Assembly: GCF_000374465.1 (NCBI RefSeq)
Contig: NZ_KB894533.1
Coordinates: 79,231 to 143,230, forward strand
Reading direction: 5' to 3'
DNA length: 64,000 nucleotides
Source of the DNA: Ahrensia kielensis DSM 5890
GTDB lineage: Bacteria > Pseudomonadota > Alphaproteobacteria > Rhizobiales > Rhizobiaceae
In this document: piece by piece, positions 26,285 through 35,145 of the stretch
Position numbering within the stretch: the first letter of the stretch is position 1
Layout of the letters: every line of letters begins with the position of its first letter
Notes under the pieces: generated by a model
Told to the model about the DNA's origin: nothing
The model's input: only the letters and a program-made list of their open reading frames with translations
Database searches by the model: none
Made by a program: the position numbers and the translations under genes

Positions 26285-27265
26285 TCATTCAATAAAGGTT
26301 ACTTGCACGCCGCGGTTTACAAGGCGCGCAAGTTCCAGCGCATCCCAATTTGTCAGGCGCACACAGCCCACACTGGCTGTTACGCCAATATTGGACGGAT
26401 CAGGTGTTCCGTGAATGCCATATGTTTTTTTCGACAAGCCAATCCAAGCATCACCCACCGGACCGTTTGGTCCTGGCGGCAACAATACTAAACCTTTTGA
26501 TTGGCCAGGCTGCGCCGAACCGTTTGGATCATAGGTGTATGCAGGGTTTTGAGCCTTGTTACGTACCGTGTGGGTTCCTGTTGGCGAGGGCGTTACTGTG
26601 GAGCCGATTGAAGCGGGGTAGGTTGCAACGATGTTGCCTTTTGAATCATAACCCCGCACTTGAAGGTTCTTCTTGTCAGCCTCAATACGCGCGATGCGCT
26701 TTTGCAAATATTTGCCAAAGGCAGCGGTCTTGATCGTTTCTCCAGCTTTTGAGAAATCTTTGGCTTCATTTAACTCGATGAGATATTGTTCATCCATATG
26801 AAAGCGTTCAGCAAACATCTCTTGTGCAGATGTGAAATCAATACGGTGCATAGAGGCCTGATCGACATAACGCTCTGGAATATCGGGTGTGAATTTATAG
26901 CTCAAATCTTTGGCTGTAATTTCATAATCAACAAATGCGTCACCGCCGCTTTGCGCTAAAAGTTGCGCTACGGCTTGCTGGTCGTTCAATTTGAAATCAT
27001 AATTATGCGCTGTTTTAAACGCTCTTAATTGCATGTGAAAACGCTTGGTGTCTAAACCGTCGATCACACCGGGCGAAAAGCCTGCGCGGTCCATTATGAT
27101 TTGCAGCGTTATGATGCGTTGATCGCGGAAGGGCTTTGCCGGTTTATAAAGCTGCGCGCCGCCGATTTTAATCTGGTCAAATTCTTCACTTGTCGCAGGC
27201 AGGTTTTGAGCTGCTGCCTGTGCTGCTTGAGCCAGTAAAATGAATGCAAATAGTATGAAACGCAA
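26285..27265 (-). CDS. L,D-transpeptidase (YkuD) with peptidoglycan-binding-like region, copy 1
   Basis: A 326-residue periplasmic L,D-transpeptidase making 3-3 crosslinks. Signal peptide MRFILFAFILLAQAAQAAAQ. A short peptidoglycan-binding-1-like region follows (IITLQIIMDRAGFSPGVIDGLDTKR). The YkuD domain covers about residues 195-325, with NPAYTYDPNG, GPNGPVGDAWIGLSKKTYGIHGTPDPSNIG and catalytic ASVGCVRLTNWDALELARLV (His and Cys in place). Closely similar to the next gene in domain order and motifs, so they are tandem paralogues. The 140 bases between them hold no gene. Confidence 0.9.
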   Translation of the reverse strand: MRFILFAFILLAQAAQAAAQNLPATSEEFDQIKIGGAQLYKPAKPFRDQRIITLQIIMDRAGFSPGVIDGLDTKRFHMQLRAFKTAHNYDFKLNDQQAVAQLLAQSGGDAFVDYEITAKDLSYKFTPDIPERYVDQASMHRIDFTSAQEMFAERFHMDEQYLIELNEAKDFSKAGETIKTAAFGKYLQKRIARIEADKKNLQVRGYDSKGNIVATYPASIGSTVTPSPTGTHTVRNKAQNPAYTYDPNGSAQPGQSKGLVLLPPGPNGPVGDAWIGLSKKTYGIHGTPDPSNIGVTASVGCVRLTNWDALELARLVNRGVQVTFIE

Positions 27266-27406
27266 GATTGCCCCGATATCAATAAAGGTGTGGTTTGTGA
27301 TTTGGAATGTGTGCTCGGCTAAGTCAATTCAATCTTGATTGAGGCCGAATTCGCGCTGCAGTTTTTTGGTTAGATTGATCGCGTGTCATTGGCAAACAAT
27401 GTCTGA

Positions 27407-28777
27407 TTAATCGAGGAATTCAACGGTCACGCCTCTGGAAACCATGCCTGCTAATTCCTGAGCATCCCAATTTGTTAGGCGCACGCAGCCATGTGAGTTG
27501 GATTTACCAATCTTTGAAGGATCTGGCGTTCCGTGAATGCCGTAGGTTGGCTTAGAAAGTGCAAGCCAGACATTGCCCACGGGGCCGTTAGGGCCAGGCG
27601 GAATGGTCAGCACGCTTTTATTCTCGCCTTGGGTGAAGTTGATCTTCGGATTGTAGGTGTAATTTGGATCAAGCGCGATCCGTTCAATTGTCACGGTTCC
27701 TGAGGGAGATGGTGTTGCTGTGGAGCCAATCGTTGCAGGGTAAGCGACCACCAGATTGCCTTGCTCATCATAAGCGCGCACTTGTTCCGCGCCCTTATCA
27801 GCTTCGATACGGAATATTTTTATTTTAATTTTTTCGCCAGTATTGGCCACTTGGATGGTTGTTCCCGCGCGTGAGAAATCCACGCCCGGATTGAGTTTCT
27901 TCATATAGTTTTCATCCATATGAAATTTTTCAGCCAATGCTTCCAATGCCGATGTGTATGACATTTCTGGTAGTTTGGCTTTTTCTGCATAATCAACCGG
28001 AATTGCACTGACGAAAGGTCCGTTCGTGTCTTCCGGTGTGATTGTATAGGTCAAGAATGCTGGACCGCCTGTGGATTCTAATTCCGCATCTAATTCTTCG
28101 GGCGATAATGATGATAGGTCGCGGTTATATTTTATCGAAAGAGCGGTCATCGCCTTTCGCACGTTCGACCCATTTCGCCCATCAATAACACCTGGAGATA
28201 GCCCAAGACGATCAAGCAGAATTTGAAGCTTGGCTGTAAACTCAGGCTTCGTATTAAGATTTGGGTTGTCTGGTTTTACAATGGCCGCCGTCTGTGTTTC
28301 GTCGGTTGGTTCGGGCTCAACTCTTTGCGGCTGTGCAAATGGATCATTTTCCATTGGTGGCACGACGCTTTGCATGGTGCCGTCTTCAGGCAGTTGCTCA
28401 CGGCCGAAATTAGGGTCTTCAGGTACCTGCTCATCGAACTCGGGTGTTGCCGTTGCAAAATCAGATGATTCTGGCTGGCCAAGCGGTGCACGTTCGACAC
28501 GCTGCGGTGCAGCGATCCTTCGGGAAGAATCTTCTGGAATATTTGTGATTATTTGGCCGCTGCGCGGAATTTCGATACTGATGATTTCTTCTGTGTCGAG
28601 ATCATAGGTTATCTTGCGTCCTGCCTCGTCAATGGCAATGCCAATGCCTGCAAGCGGAATAGCCTGTCCGTTTGGAAAGCGCGTTGATTGCTGAGCCAAC
28701 GCAGCACTGGCGACAAAAGCTGCTGCTGAAGCGATCAAAATGGAGCGCGTTGAAACTTTATAATGGCGTGCAGACAC
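27407..28777 (-). CDS. L,D-transpeptidase (YkuD) with peptidoglycan-binding-like region, copy 2
   Basis: A 456-residue paralogue of the neighbouring 26285-27265 gene, longer by an N-terminal region. Signal peptide ends near SAALAQQ. Residues about 90-165 are acidic and Pro/Gln-rich (EDPNFGREQLPEDGTMQ) and may span the periplasm. Then comes the peptidoglycan-binding-like FTAKLQILLDRLGLSPGVIDG, and the YkuD domain with GNVWLALSKPTYGIHGTPDPSKIG and catalytic SNSHGCVRLTNWDAQELAGMV. Both copies end in near-identical RGV-V-F tails. Likely a 3-3 crosslinking enzyme; the low-complexity spacer suggests a different reach or partner from copy 1. Confidence 0.9.
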   Translation of the reverse strand: MSARHYKVSTRSILIASAAAFVASAALAQQSTRFPNGQAIPLAGIGIAIDEAGRKITYDLDTEEIISIEIPRSGQIITNIPEDSSRRIAAPQRVERAPLGQPESSDFATATPEFDEQVPEDPNFGREQLPEDGTMQSVVPPMENDPFAQPQRVEPEPTDETQTAAIVKPDNPNLNTKPEFTAKLQILLDRLGLSPGVIDGRNGSNVRKAMTALSIKYNRDLSSLSPEELDAELESTGGPAFLTYTITPEDTNGPFVSAIPVDYAEKAKLPEMSYTSALEALAEKFHMDENYMKKLNPGVDFSRAGTTIQVANTGEKIKIKIFRIEADKGAEQVRAYDEQGNLVVAYPATIGSTATPSPSGTVTIERIALDPNYTYNPKINFTQGENKSVLTIPPGPNGPVGNVWLALSKPTYGIHGTPDPSKIGKSNSHGCVRLTNWDAQELAGMVSRGVTVEFLD

Positions 28778-28880
28778 GTTTGATAACCCCTAGTTATTTT
28801 GTCCCTAACCGATAATGTTTGATTTACGGTCCGGTTCCACCTGTGTCCCCTAGGGCGCTTTAAGGCACTGGATTACGACG

Positions 28881-28917
28881 ATAAAATGGCCGCCGCTCAA
28901 GTTTAAGCAGCAGCCAT
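28881..28917 (-). terminator. Intrinsic terminator after clpB
   Basis: Minus-strand stem of 12 pairs (two G-T), ATGGCTGCTGCT / AGCGGCGGCCAT, 8-base loop, then TTTTAT. Lies 14 bases past the clpB stop. Confidence 0.8.
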
Positions 28918-28930
28918 CAATATCTTAATT

Positions 28931-31540
28931 TTAAGCAGCTTGATCGCTTACCGATTTAATTGCTTTAAAATTTAATCGGTCTGACCCCTCAAGCACATTG
29001 ACGGTAGACCCATCCAAAATCTCCCCACCTAGAATTTTCTCGGCAAGTGGATCTTGTACGTATTTTTGAATCACGCGCTTAAGCGGACGTGCACCATAGG
29101 CCGGATCATATCCTTTGGCGGCAAGCCAATCGCGGGCTTTTTGATCCAAGTTCAAGGTGATCTTGCGATCTGCCAAAAGTGCTTCCAAACGCTTCAACTG
29201 AATGTTGACGATCTGGCCCATATTTTCCCGTTTGAGGCGGTGGAATAGGATTGTTTCGTCCACACGGTTCAAGAACTCAGGTCTGAACGCACCGCGTAGC
29301 ACATTCATCACATCGTCCCTGACCAAATCCACATCCTGATCTTCTGTCAGATTGACAAGGAATTCAGACCCCAGATTGGATGTCATGATAATCAGCGTGT
29401 TCTTGAAGTCAACGGTACGGCCTTGACCATCGGTAAGACGGCCGTCATCCAGAACTTGCAACAACACGTTGAAGACATCGGGGTGGGCTTTTTCAATCTC
29501 GTCAAAAAGCACAACTTGATAAGGTCTGCGGCGAACCGCTTCCGTTAAAAGTCCGCCTTCATCATAGCCGACATAGCCAGGAGGCGCGCCGATCAAGCGT
29601 GATACGGCATGTTTCTCCATAAATTCGGACATGTCGATGCGCACCATTGCCTGCTCATCATCAAACAAGAAGTTTGCCAGCGCTTTTGTTAGCTCTGTTT
29701 TACCAACGCCTGTTGGTCCAAGAAAGATGAATGAGCCGATCGGGCGGTTTGGATCTTGCAGACCGGCACGCGCACGGCGCACCGCCTTGGAAACCGCTTG
29801 CACCGCTTCACCTTGGCCGACGACGCGTTTGGCTATCTCGTCTTCCATGCGCAGTAGTTTGTCGCGCTCGCCCTCAAGCATTTTATCAACAGGAACACCG
29901 GTCCACCGCGATACAATATGCGCGATATGGTCTGGCGTAACGGTTTCTTCCATCAAGGAACCGCCTTCTGCATTTTCCCCTTGCTTTTCTGCTTCCGCAA
30001 GCTTGGCTTCTAGGTCAGGGATTTTGCCATAGGTCAGCTCACCAGCACGCTGAAATTCACCTGTACGCTGTGCTATCGCAAGCTCATTGCGTGCTTCTTC
30101 AAGCTGTCGCTTTAAATCAGCGGCAGCGCCAAGCTTTGCTTTTTCAGACTGCCATGTTGTGGTGATCTCAGCTGATCTGTCTTCAAGATCAGCAAGTTCT
30201 TCTTCCAGCTTTTCAAGACGGTCCTTTGAGGCGGCATCTTTTTCAACGCGCAACGCTTCACGCTCGATTTTAAGCTGCATGATGCGGCGATCAATTTCAT
30301 CGAGCGCTTCAGGTTTGGAATCAACCTGCATACGCAAGCGCGATGCTGCCTCATCGACCAGATCGATGGCTTTATCTGGCAAAAAGCGATCTGCAATATA
30401 GCGGTTTGACAATGTTGCTGCTGCGACCAGTGCTGAGTCTGAAACGCGCACCTTGTGGTGCTGCTCGTATTTTTCTTTCAAACCGCGCAGGATGGAAATG
30501 GTGTCTTCCACAGCAGGCTCATTAACAAAAACCGGCTGGAAGCGACGTGCAAGCGCAGCGTCTTTTTCGACATGTTTGCGGTATTCATCAAGTGTAGTTG
30601 CACCAACGCAGTGAAGCTCTCCGCGCGCCAATGCAGGTTTAAGCAGGTTCGACGCATCCATTGCGCCATCTGCCTTACCAGCACCCACAAGGGTGTGCAT
30701 TTCATCAATGAATAGAATTATTTCGCCAGCTTCTGACTGCACTTCATTGAGGACTGCTTTTAAGCGTTCTTCAAATTCACCGCGATATTTAGCGCCAGCA
30801 ATCAATGAACCCATATCAAGCGCCATCAATTTCTTATTGCGTAGGCTTTCAGGCACGTCGCCATCAACGATACGCAGCGCTAAGCCTTCCGCAATCGCTG
30901 TTTTACCAACGCCAGGTTCACCGATAAGCACAGGGTTGTTTTTTGTGCGGCGAGATAAGACCTGCATAGTGCGGCGGATTTCATCGTCGCGGCCAATAAC
31001 AGGGTCTAGTTTGCCGTCACGCGCATCAGCGGTTAGATCGCGGGCATATTTTTTCAACGCATCATAACCACTTTCAGCACTTGCGCTATCAGCGGTGCGG
31101 CCTTTGCGAATGTCGTTAATTGCTGAATTTAGCCCGTTGGGGGTTACGCCCGATTTTTTAAGTATGTCGGCTGATTTGGCAGATTTTTCCATCGCCAATG
31201 CAAGCAAAAGGCGCTCGACAGTAACAAAGCTATCGCCAGATTTTTTCGCAACTTCTTCGGCGGTTTTGAAAACCTTTGCCAACGGGGCAGCCATGTAAAG
31301 TTGACCATTGCCACCTTCGACTTTTGGTAATGCGCCAAGCGCAGTTTCAACGCCCAAGCGAACTTGTTTGCTGTCGCCGCCAGCGCGGTCAATGAGAGAA
31401 GAAGCCATGCCATCGGTGTCATCAACCAAAACTTTTAGTAGATGTTCAGGCGTAAACTGTTGGTGGCTTTCACCTAATGCGTAAGTTTGTGCGCTTTGAA
31501 TGAAACCGCGCACGCGTTCCGAGTATTGTTCAATATTCAT
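28931..31540 (-). CDS. clpB: ATP-dependent chaperone ClpB
   Basis: An 869-residue hexameric disaggregase that works with DnaK/DnaJ. N-terminal double repeat (residues 1-145, [17 protein letters not shown]), first AAA+ domain with Walker [16 protein letters not shown] and the [12 protein letters not shown] pore loop, coiled-coil middle domain (about 405-525), second AAA+ domain with Walker [16 protein letters not shown], the GYVGYDEGG pore loop and Walker [22 protein letters not shown] sits before the ATG. An RpoH-like promoter element lies about 120 bases upstream. Confidence 0.97.
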   Translation of the reverse strand: MNIEQYSERVRGFIQSAQTYALGESHQQFTPEHLLKVLVDDTDGMASSLIDRAGGDSKQVRLGVETALGALPKVEGGNGQLYMAAPLAKVFKTAEEVAKKSGDSFVTVERLLLALAMEKSAKSADILKKSGVTPNGLNSAINDIRKGRTADSASAESGYDALKKYARDLTADARDGKLDPVIGRDDEIRRTMQVLSRRTKNNPVLIGEPGVGKTAIAEGLALRIVDGDVPESLRNKKLMALDMGSLIAGAKYRGEFEERLKAVLNEVQSEAGEIILFIDEMHTLVGAGKADGAMDASNLLKPALARGELHCVGATTLDEYRKHVEKDAALARRFQPVFVNEPAVEDTISILRGLKEKYEQHHKVRVSDSALVAAATLSNRYIADRFLPDKAIDLVDEAASRLRMQVDSKPEALDEIDRRIMQLKIEREALRVEKDAASKDRLEKLEEELADLEDRSAEITTTWQSEKAKLGAAADLKRQLEEARNELAIAQRTGEFQRAGELTYGKIPDLEAKLAEAEKQGENAEGGSLMEETVTPDHIAHIVSRWTGVPVDKMLEGERDKLLRMEDEIAKRVVGQGEAVQAVSKAVRRARAGLQDPNRPIGSFIFLGPTGVGKTELTKALANFLFDDEQAMVRIDMSEFMEKHAVSRLIGAPPGYVGYDEGGLLTEAVRRRPYQVVLFDEIEKAHPDVFNVLLQVLDDGRLTDGQGRTVDFKNTLIIMTSNLGSEFLVNLTEDQDVDLVRDDVMNVLRGAFRPEFLNRVDETILFHRLKRENMGQIVNIQLKRLEALLADRKITLNLDQKARDWLAAKGYDPAYGARPLKRVIQKYVQDPLAEKILGGEILDGSTVNVLEGSDRLNFKAIKSVSDQAA

Positions 31541-31657
31541 TTTTGTCTCCGATTAATGACCATCCCTTAAAAGGCAATGGACAAAGATTTATCGATGACG
31601 GACTCCCAAATTGCCCATTACAGACAATCAATGAGGCAAGCCCTATCGTCAAACAAT

Positions 31658-31690
31658 ATATGGGAACGGTCGTTTGAGAATAAAAGGTTT
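31658..31690 (-). promoter_or_regulatory. Possible heat-shock (RpoH-type) promoter for clpB
   Basis: Minus-strand CCCATAT (31658-31664) matches the alphaproteobacterial RpoH -10 block. The only -35 candidate at fitting distance is CCTTTTA, a weak match to CTTGAAA. The downstream gene being clpB makes it plausible, but the -35 is not convincing. Confidence 0.3.
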
Positions 31691-31726
31691 TACGCCGTGC
31701 AGCGCTTAAATTCCTAACGCATTGTA

Positions 31727-31756
31727 CAAAAAAGCCCCTGACAATGCAGGGGCTTT
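31727..31756 (-). terminator. Intrinsic terminator after csbD
   Basis: AAAGCCCCTG (31731-31740) and CAGGGGCTTT (31747-31756), ten pairs, loop of six, with a TTTTTT run on the minus strand. Also able to stop plus-strand reads weakly. Confidence 0.88.
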
Positions 31757-31768
31757 AATGTGCATTAT

Positions 31769-31963
31769 TTATTTGCTGAGCCAGTCGTCGACTTCTTTTT
31801 CAGCTTCGTCTCGGGTTTTTCCGTAATTCTCTTGGATTTTTCCAACAAGCTGTTCGCGCTTGCCTTCAACAATGTCGATGTCATCATCGGTAAGCTTGCC
31901 CCACTGCTCGCGAGCTTTGCCTTTCCATTGTTCCCAGTTACCTTCAACTATATCCCAATTCAT
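31769..31963 (-). CDS. CsbD-family stress protein
   Basis: A 64-residue acidic/basic small protein. MNWDIVEGNWEQWKGKAREQWGKLTDDDIDIVEG is the CsbD-like signature (W-K-GK-KE-WGKLTDDD), repeated in shortened form (GKREQLVGKIQENYGKTRDEAEKEVDDW). CsbD proteins are abundant in general stress responses; biochemical role unknown. AGAAGGAT is the ribosome site. A terminator follows directly, so it is a single-gene unit. Confidence 0.92.
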   Translation of the reverse strand: MNWDIVEGNWEQWKGKAREQWGKLTDDDIDIVEGKREQLVGKIQENYGKTRDEAEKEVDDWLSK

Positions 31964-32033
31964 GACTGTATCCTTCTGATTGGTTGCTATGTTCTAACAA
32001 CGCCGTATTGAGAAGGAGGTTCCCATTAGATAA

Positions 32034-32067
32034 AAATAAACCCGCCTTGAGATGCTCAAGACGGGTT
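32034..32067 (-). terminator. Intrinsic terminator after the DUF4167 gene
   Basis: AACCCG-C-CTTGAG / CTCAAG-A-CGGGTT (32039-32067), six plus six pairs with one mismatch and a three-base loop, T-rich TTTATTTTT on the minus strand. Confidence 0.8.
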
Positions 32068-32090
32068 AAATGATTTAAAGTTGAATAAAA

Positions 32091-32837
32091 CTATTCAGCA
32101 GCTTCCGGCTTTGGTTCGCTGACTGTTTCTGCAGGAGCAGGTTCAGCCGCAGCTTCGACTGGAGCTTCTGCCTTAGGCACTTTAGGTGCACGGGGCTTGC
32201 GTGGTGCACGCGGTTTTTTCACCGGTGCTGGCGCTGGCTCTGCCGTTTCTTGTGCGATAGCAACTGGCTCTGCGGATACACTAGAAGTTTCAGCTTTTAC
32301 TTCAGGCTGTTTTTCTGGTGCGGCTTCAGCCGTCACTTCAGGCTTGCTGTCATTCGAACTTTGATCATTATCATTTTGATCATTGTCGCGATCACGCCCA
32401 CGGCCACGATTGTTGTTACGCTGGCGGCCACGATTATTGTTGCGGTTGTCCTGATCGCCAGCATTTGCTTGCGTATCATTGTTTTCGTTATCCGCATTAT
32501 CGTTTTGCGTGTTGTCGCCCTGCGCGTTTTCGTTCTGATCATTTTCGTTTTGATCATTCTCATCGCGCGGTTGCTGTACTGGCTGTGCAGCCATGATGAT
32601 GCGTGTGTAATGTTCTGCGTGCTGGAAATAGTTTTCTGCCATCACAGTATCACCGGCAGAACTCGCATCGCGTGCAAGTTGGTTGTATTTGTCGGCAATG
32701 ACTTGCGGATTGCCTCGAATTTTTACATCCGGTCCATTGCTTTCATAGCTGCGCTGGAGCGGATTTTGATTTCGGTTTCTGTTATTATTGCCACCACGAT
32801 TATTATTACGGCGGCGACCCTGCTGTTGTGGTCTCAT
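32091..32837 (-). CDS. DUF4167 domain-containing protein with low-complexity Asn/Asp/Gln-rich tail
   Basis: A 248-residue protein found in Rhizobiales next to prmC/prfA. N-terminal Arg/Asn-rich RRRNNNRGGNNNRNRNQNP. The DUF4167 core covers about residues 28-85, with PDVKIRGNPQVIADKYNQLARDASSAGDTVMAENYFQHAEHYTRII. Then comes a long repetitive tail: Asn/Asp/Gln (NENDQNENDQNEN), Arg/Asn (RGRQRNNNRGRGRDRD) and Ala/Pro/Glu with Lys-Pro-Arg repeats. RG/RN-rich and disordered tails suggest RNA binding or condensation, which is inference. The function is undetermined. No signal peptide or membrane helix. Confidence 0.88.
   Translation of the reverse strand: MRPQQQGRRRNNNRGGNNNRNRNQNPLQRSYESNGPDVKIRGNPQVIADKYNQLARDASSAGDTVMAENYFQHAEHYTRIIMAAQPVQQPRDENDQNENDQNENAQGDNTQNDNADNENNDTQANAGDQDNRNNNRGRQRNNNRGRGRDRDNDQNDNDQSSNDSKPEVTAEAAPEKQPEVKAETSSVSAEPVAIAQETAEPAPAPVKKPRAPRKPRAPKVPKAEAPVEAAAEPAPAETVSEPKPEAAE
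32340..32580. repeat. Low-complexity coding repeats within the DUF4167 gene
   Basis: Degenerate six- to nine-base units rich in ATT/GTT/TCA on the plus strand (codons for Asn, Asp, Gln, Arg on the minus strand). Such tracts can change length by slippage. A long antisense open frame over the region is a by-product of this composition. Confidence 0.7.
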
Positions 32838-33107
32838 CTAAATCTCGTCTTACTTTTCAGAAGCTTGAATCCGGTTTGGACCATATGATCGCTACGGATG
32901 ATTATCATTTTTGATCTCGTGTCACTTTCAAACGAGGCTTCCCGTGACGTCATTTGCTTCTTAGCAAACCTATCGCCGCCCGTTAGTGAATTAGATTACG
33001 GTGTTATGCCGGACTGAAAGTCACTCGGCTTCACTTGCTATCTTTGGTAACGTTGCTTTTGCTGCTTGCCAAGCGATTTTTTTATTTTTTAACTAAATTC
33101 ATGAAAT
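32838..33107. other. Intergenic region upstream of the DUF4167 gene
   Basis: 270 bases between the DUF4167 start and the prmC stop. AT-rich near prmC. I see no gene, clear terminator or convincing promoter pair; it must contain the promoter for the DUF4167 gene. Confidence 0.5.
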
Positions 33108-33977
33108 TTATGTGAAAAAAAGTGCTCTATTATTTCCGCTGAGGTCATTTTTTGCCTCCAATGTCGTAAAATCGGCCTGATTGAACAGAGCTGAAACGCT
33201 CGTTTTTTGATCAAACCCGATTTCAACGGCGATTCGTCCACCCGACTTGAGGTAAGCTGCGGCCTGCGATGCAATAATGCGGTAGGCGTTTAGGCCATCA
33301 TCGCCGCCGTCCAATGCAAGCATCGGATCGTAATTGCGCACATCAACAGCAAGATCATTTATGACTTTACTGACTATATAAGGCGGATTTGAGATGATGA
33401 GATCATAGCGCTCAGTCACATTTTCAAACCAGTCCGATTGTATCGTTGAGAAACGGTTTTGGAGCTGATGGCGCTCGGCATTTTGTACCGCCATTTCAAG
33501 TGCTTTTGGTTCCAGATCAGTTGCCGTCGCTGTAGCCAAAGGTGCTTGGCTTAAAATTGCGAGCGCGATCGCGCCAGTGCCAGTGCCCAAATCCAAAATG
33601 GAGCATGTGCCGCTTAGAGCAATGCGTTCATGGACGAATGGCAGTGCCATTTCCACGAGGATTTCTGTGTCGGGACGCGGGATGAGGGTGGCTTCATTAA
33701 GGCCAAGCGTTAGGCCGTAAAATTCCCGTTCGCCCATAATGCGGTGAACGGGCTCCCGCAGCAGGCGGCGTTCAACGAAAGCAGCAAAGGTATCGCTTTG
33801 GCTTAGCGTCAACCGTTTATCAGGCGCGGTCATGCGGTCAATTGTCGTGGCGCCGCAAACATGTTCGAGAAGAAGCGCTGCATCCATGTCGGGCGTTTCT
33901 AAACCCGCTTCGCGAAACTTTTTGCGCGCATCGCGATACGCTTGTTCGATGCTTAGACCTTCAATGCGCGTTGTCAA
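33108..33977 (-). CDS. prmC: Release factor glutamine methyltransferase PrmC
   Basis: A 289-residue SAM-dependent methylase that modifies the GGQ glutamine of RF1 and RF2. N-terminal helical domain (about 1-95), then the Rossmann domain: motif I ILDLGTGTGAIALAIL, VTERYDLIISNPPYIVS with the catalytic NPPY and IAVEIGFDQKTSVS. The start is TTG at 33977, with GGAAGG eight bases upstream inside the prfA stop region; the four-base distance to prfA argues for coupled translation. Its substrate RF1 is the product of that next gene. Confidence 0.95.
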   Translation of the reverse strand: MTTRIEGLSIEQAYRDARKKFREAGLETPDMDAALLLEHVCGATTIDRMTAPDKRLTLSQSDTFAAFVERRLLREPVHRIMGEREFYGLTLGLNEATLIPRPDTEILVEMALPFVHERIALSGTCSILDLGTGTGAIALAILSQAPLATATATDLEPKALEMAVQNAERHQLQNRFSTIQSDWFENVTERYDLIISNPPYIVSKVINDLAVDVRNYDPMLALDGGDDGLNAYRIIASQAAAYLKSGGRIAVEIGFDQKTSVSALFNQADFTTLEAKNDLSGNNRALFFT

Positions 33978-33981
33978 CCGA

Positions 33982-35058
33982 TCAACCTTCCAGATTTTCG
34001 GTCAGCAAAGTCGCCTGATAATCGGCGATAAGAGGATTAATGACATCATTGAGATCACCTTCCATCACCCGATCAAGCTTATAAAGCGTTAAATTGATAC
34101 GGTGATCGGTCACGCGCCCTTGCGGGAAATTATATGTGCGAATGCGCTCTGAGCGGTCGCCGGAGCCAACTTGCAGACGGCGGTTTTCAGAACGTTCATC
34201 AGCGGCCTTTTGGCGCTCCATATCATATAATCTGGCACGCAATACTTCCATTGCCCGCGCACGGTTTTGGTGCTGAGATTTTTCTGCCTGCACAACAACG
34301 ACGCCAGTTGGAATATGCGTGATGCGAACGGCACTGTCGGTCGTGTTAACGTGCTGGCCACCAGCACCTGATGCGCGCATTGTGTCGATGCGAATATCTT
34401 CGGTGCGAATAGCAATGTCGACTTCTTCGGCTTGCGGTAAAACGGCGACAGTTGCGGCTGATGTGTGAACACGTCCGCCTGATTCTGTTTCAGGTACACG
34501 CTGAACGCGGTGAACGCCGGATTCGAATTTGAATTTCGCAAACACGCCGCGGCCAGTAACCGTTGCGATGATTTCTTTAAAGCCGCCTGCGTCACCTTCA
34601 CTTTGTGAAATGACTTCAACTTTCCAGCCATTTTCAGAAGCAAAACGCTCATACATACGAAACAAATTGCCAGCAAAAAGCGCAGCTTCTAGCCCGCCTG
34701 TTCCGGCTCTAATCTCTAAAATTGCACTTTTACTGTCAGCAGCATCTTTGGGCAGCAGCAAGACTTGGATGTCTTGCTGCAGGCCTTCAATCGCTTCTTC
34801 TACTTCTTCAAGCTCAATCTCTGCCAGCTCACGCATTTCCGCATCTGTCGTACGGTCAGCAAGCATCGTATCAAGTTCAGCTTTTTCAGATGTCTTGGCG
34901 CGGTATTGGCGGATGTTTTTTACAAGATCTTCCAGATCGGAATATTCACCAGCCAATTTTACATAGGTTTCGGCGTCAGGCCCTTCAGCCATTTGTGATT
35001 CAAGCATTTCAAAACGCTTGACCATTTGGTCCATCTTGTCGTCAGGCAATTCTATCAT
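33982..35058 (-). CDS. prfA: Peptide chain release factor 1
   Basis: A 358-residue RF1 that reads UAA/UAG. The anticodon-like tripeptide lies in [14 protein letters not shown] (PxT), and the peptidyl-hydrolysis GGQ is at about residues 233-235 in [18 protein letters not shown]. Domain 1 helices are at the N-terminus. Length is standard. It is the probable substrate of PrmC, encoded immediately downstream. Confidence 0.97.
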   Translation of the reverse strand: MIELPDDKMDQMVKRFEMLESQMAEGPDAETYVKLAGEYSDLEDLVKNIRQYRAKTSEKAELDTMLADRTTDAEMRELAEIELEEVEEAIEGLQQDIQVLLLPKDAADSKSAILEIRAGTGGLEAALFAGNLFRMYERFASENGWKVEVISQSEGDAGGFKEIIATVTGRGVFAKFKFESGVHRVQRVPETESGGRVHTSAATVAVLPQAEEVDIAIRTEDIRIDTMRASGAGGQHVNTTDSAVRITHIPTGVVVVQAEKSQHQNRARAMEVLRARLYDMERQKAADERSENRRLQVGSGDRSERIRTYNFPQGRVTDHRINLTLYKLDRVMEGDLNDVINPLIADYQATLLTENLEG

Positions 35059-35145
35059 GCGTGAAATAAATCTCGTTTAAGCTCAATGTCTTTGTGGGCC
35101 GCAATTTCAAATGTAAAAGAGGCATCTACTTTTGCGGAAACCGCT

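Noticed and set aside
32340..32580. Regular-looking repeats as a CRISPR array
   Set aside because: Units are short, degenerate and in frame with a protein; there are no spacers and no cas genes.
32250..32888. Long plus-strand open frame rich in Ile/Val/Ile repeats
   Set aside because: Antisense of the low-complexity DUF4167 gene; the composition follows from the repeats and no family is seen.
34110..34676. 188-codon second minus-strand frame inside prfA
   Set aside because: Same strand, other frame, wholly inside prfA; no motif, and prfA is certain.
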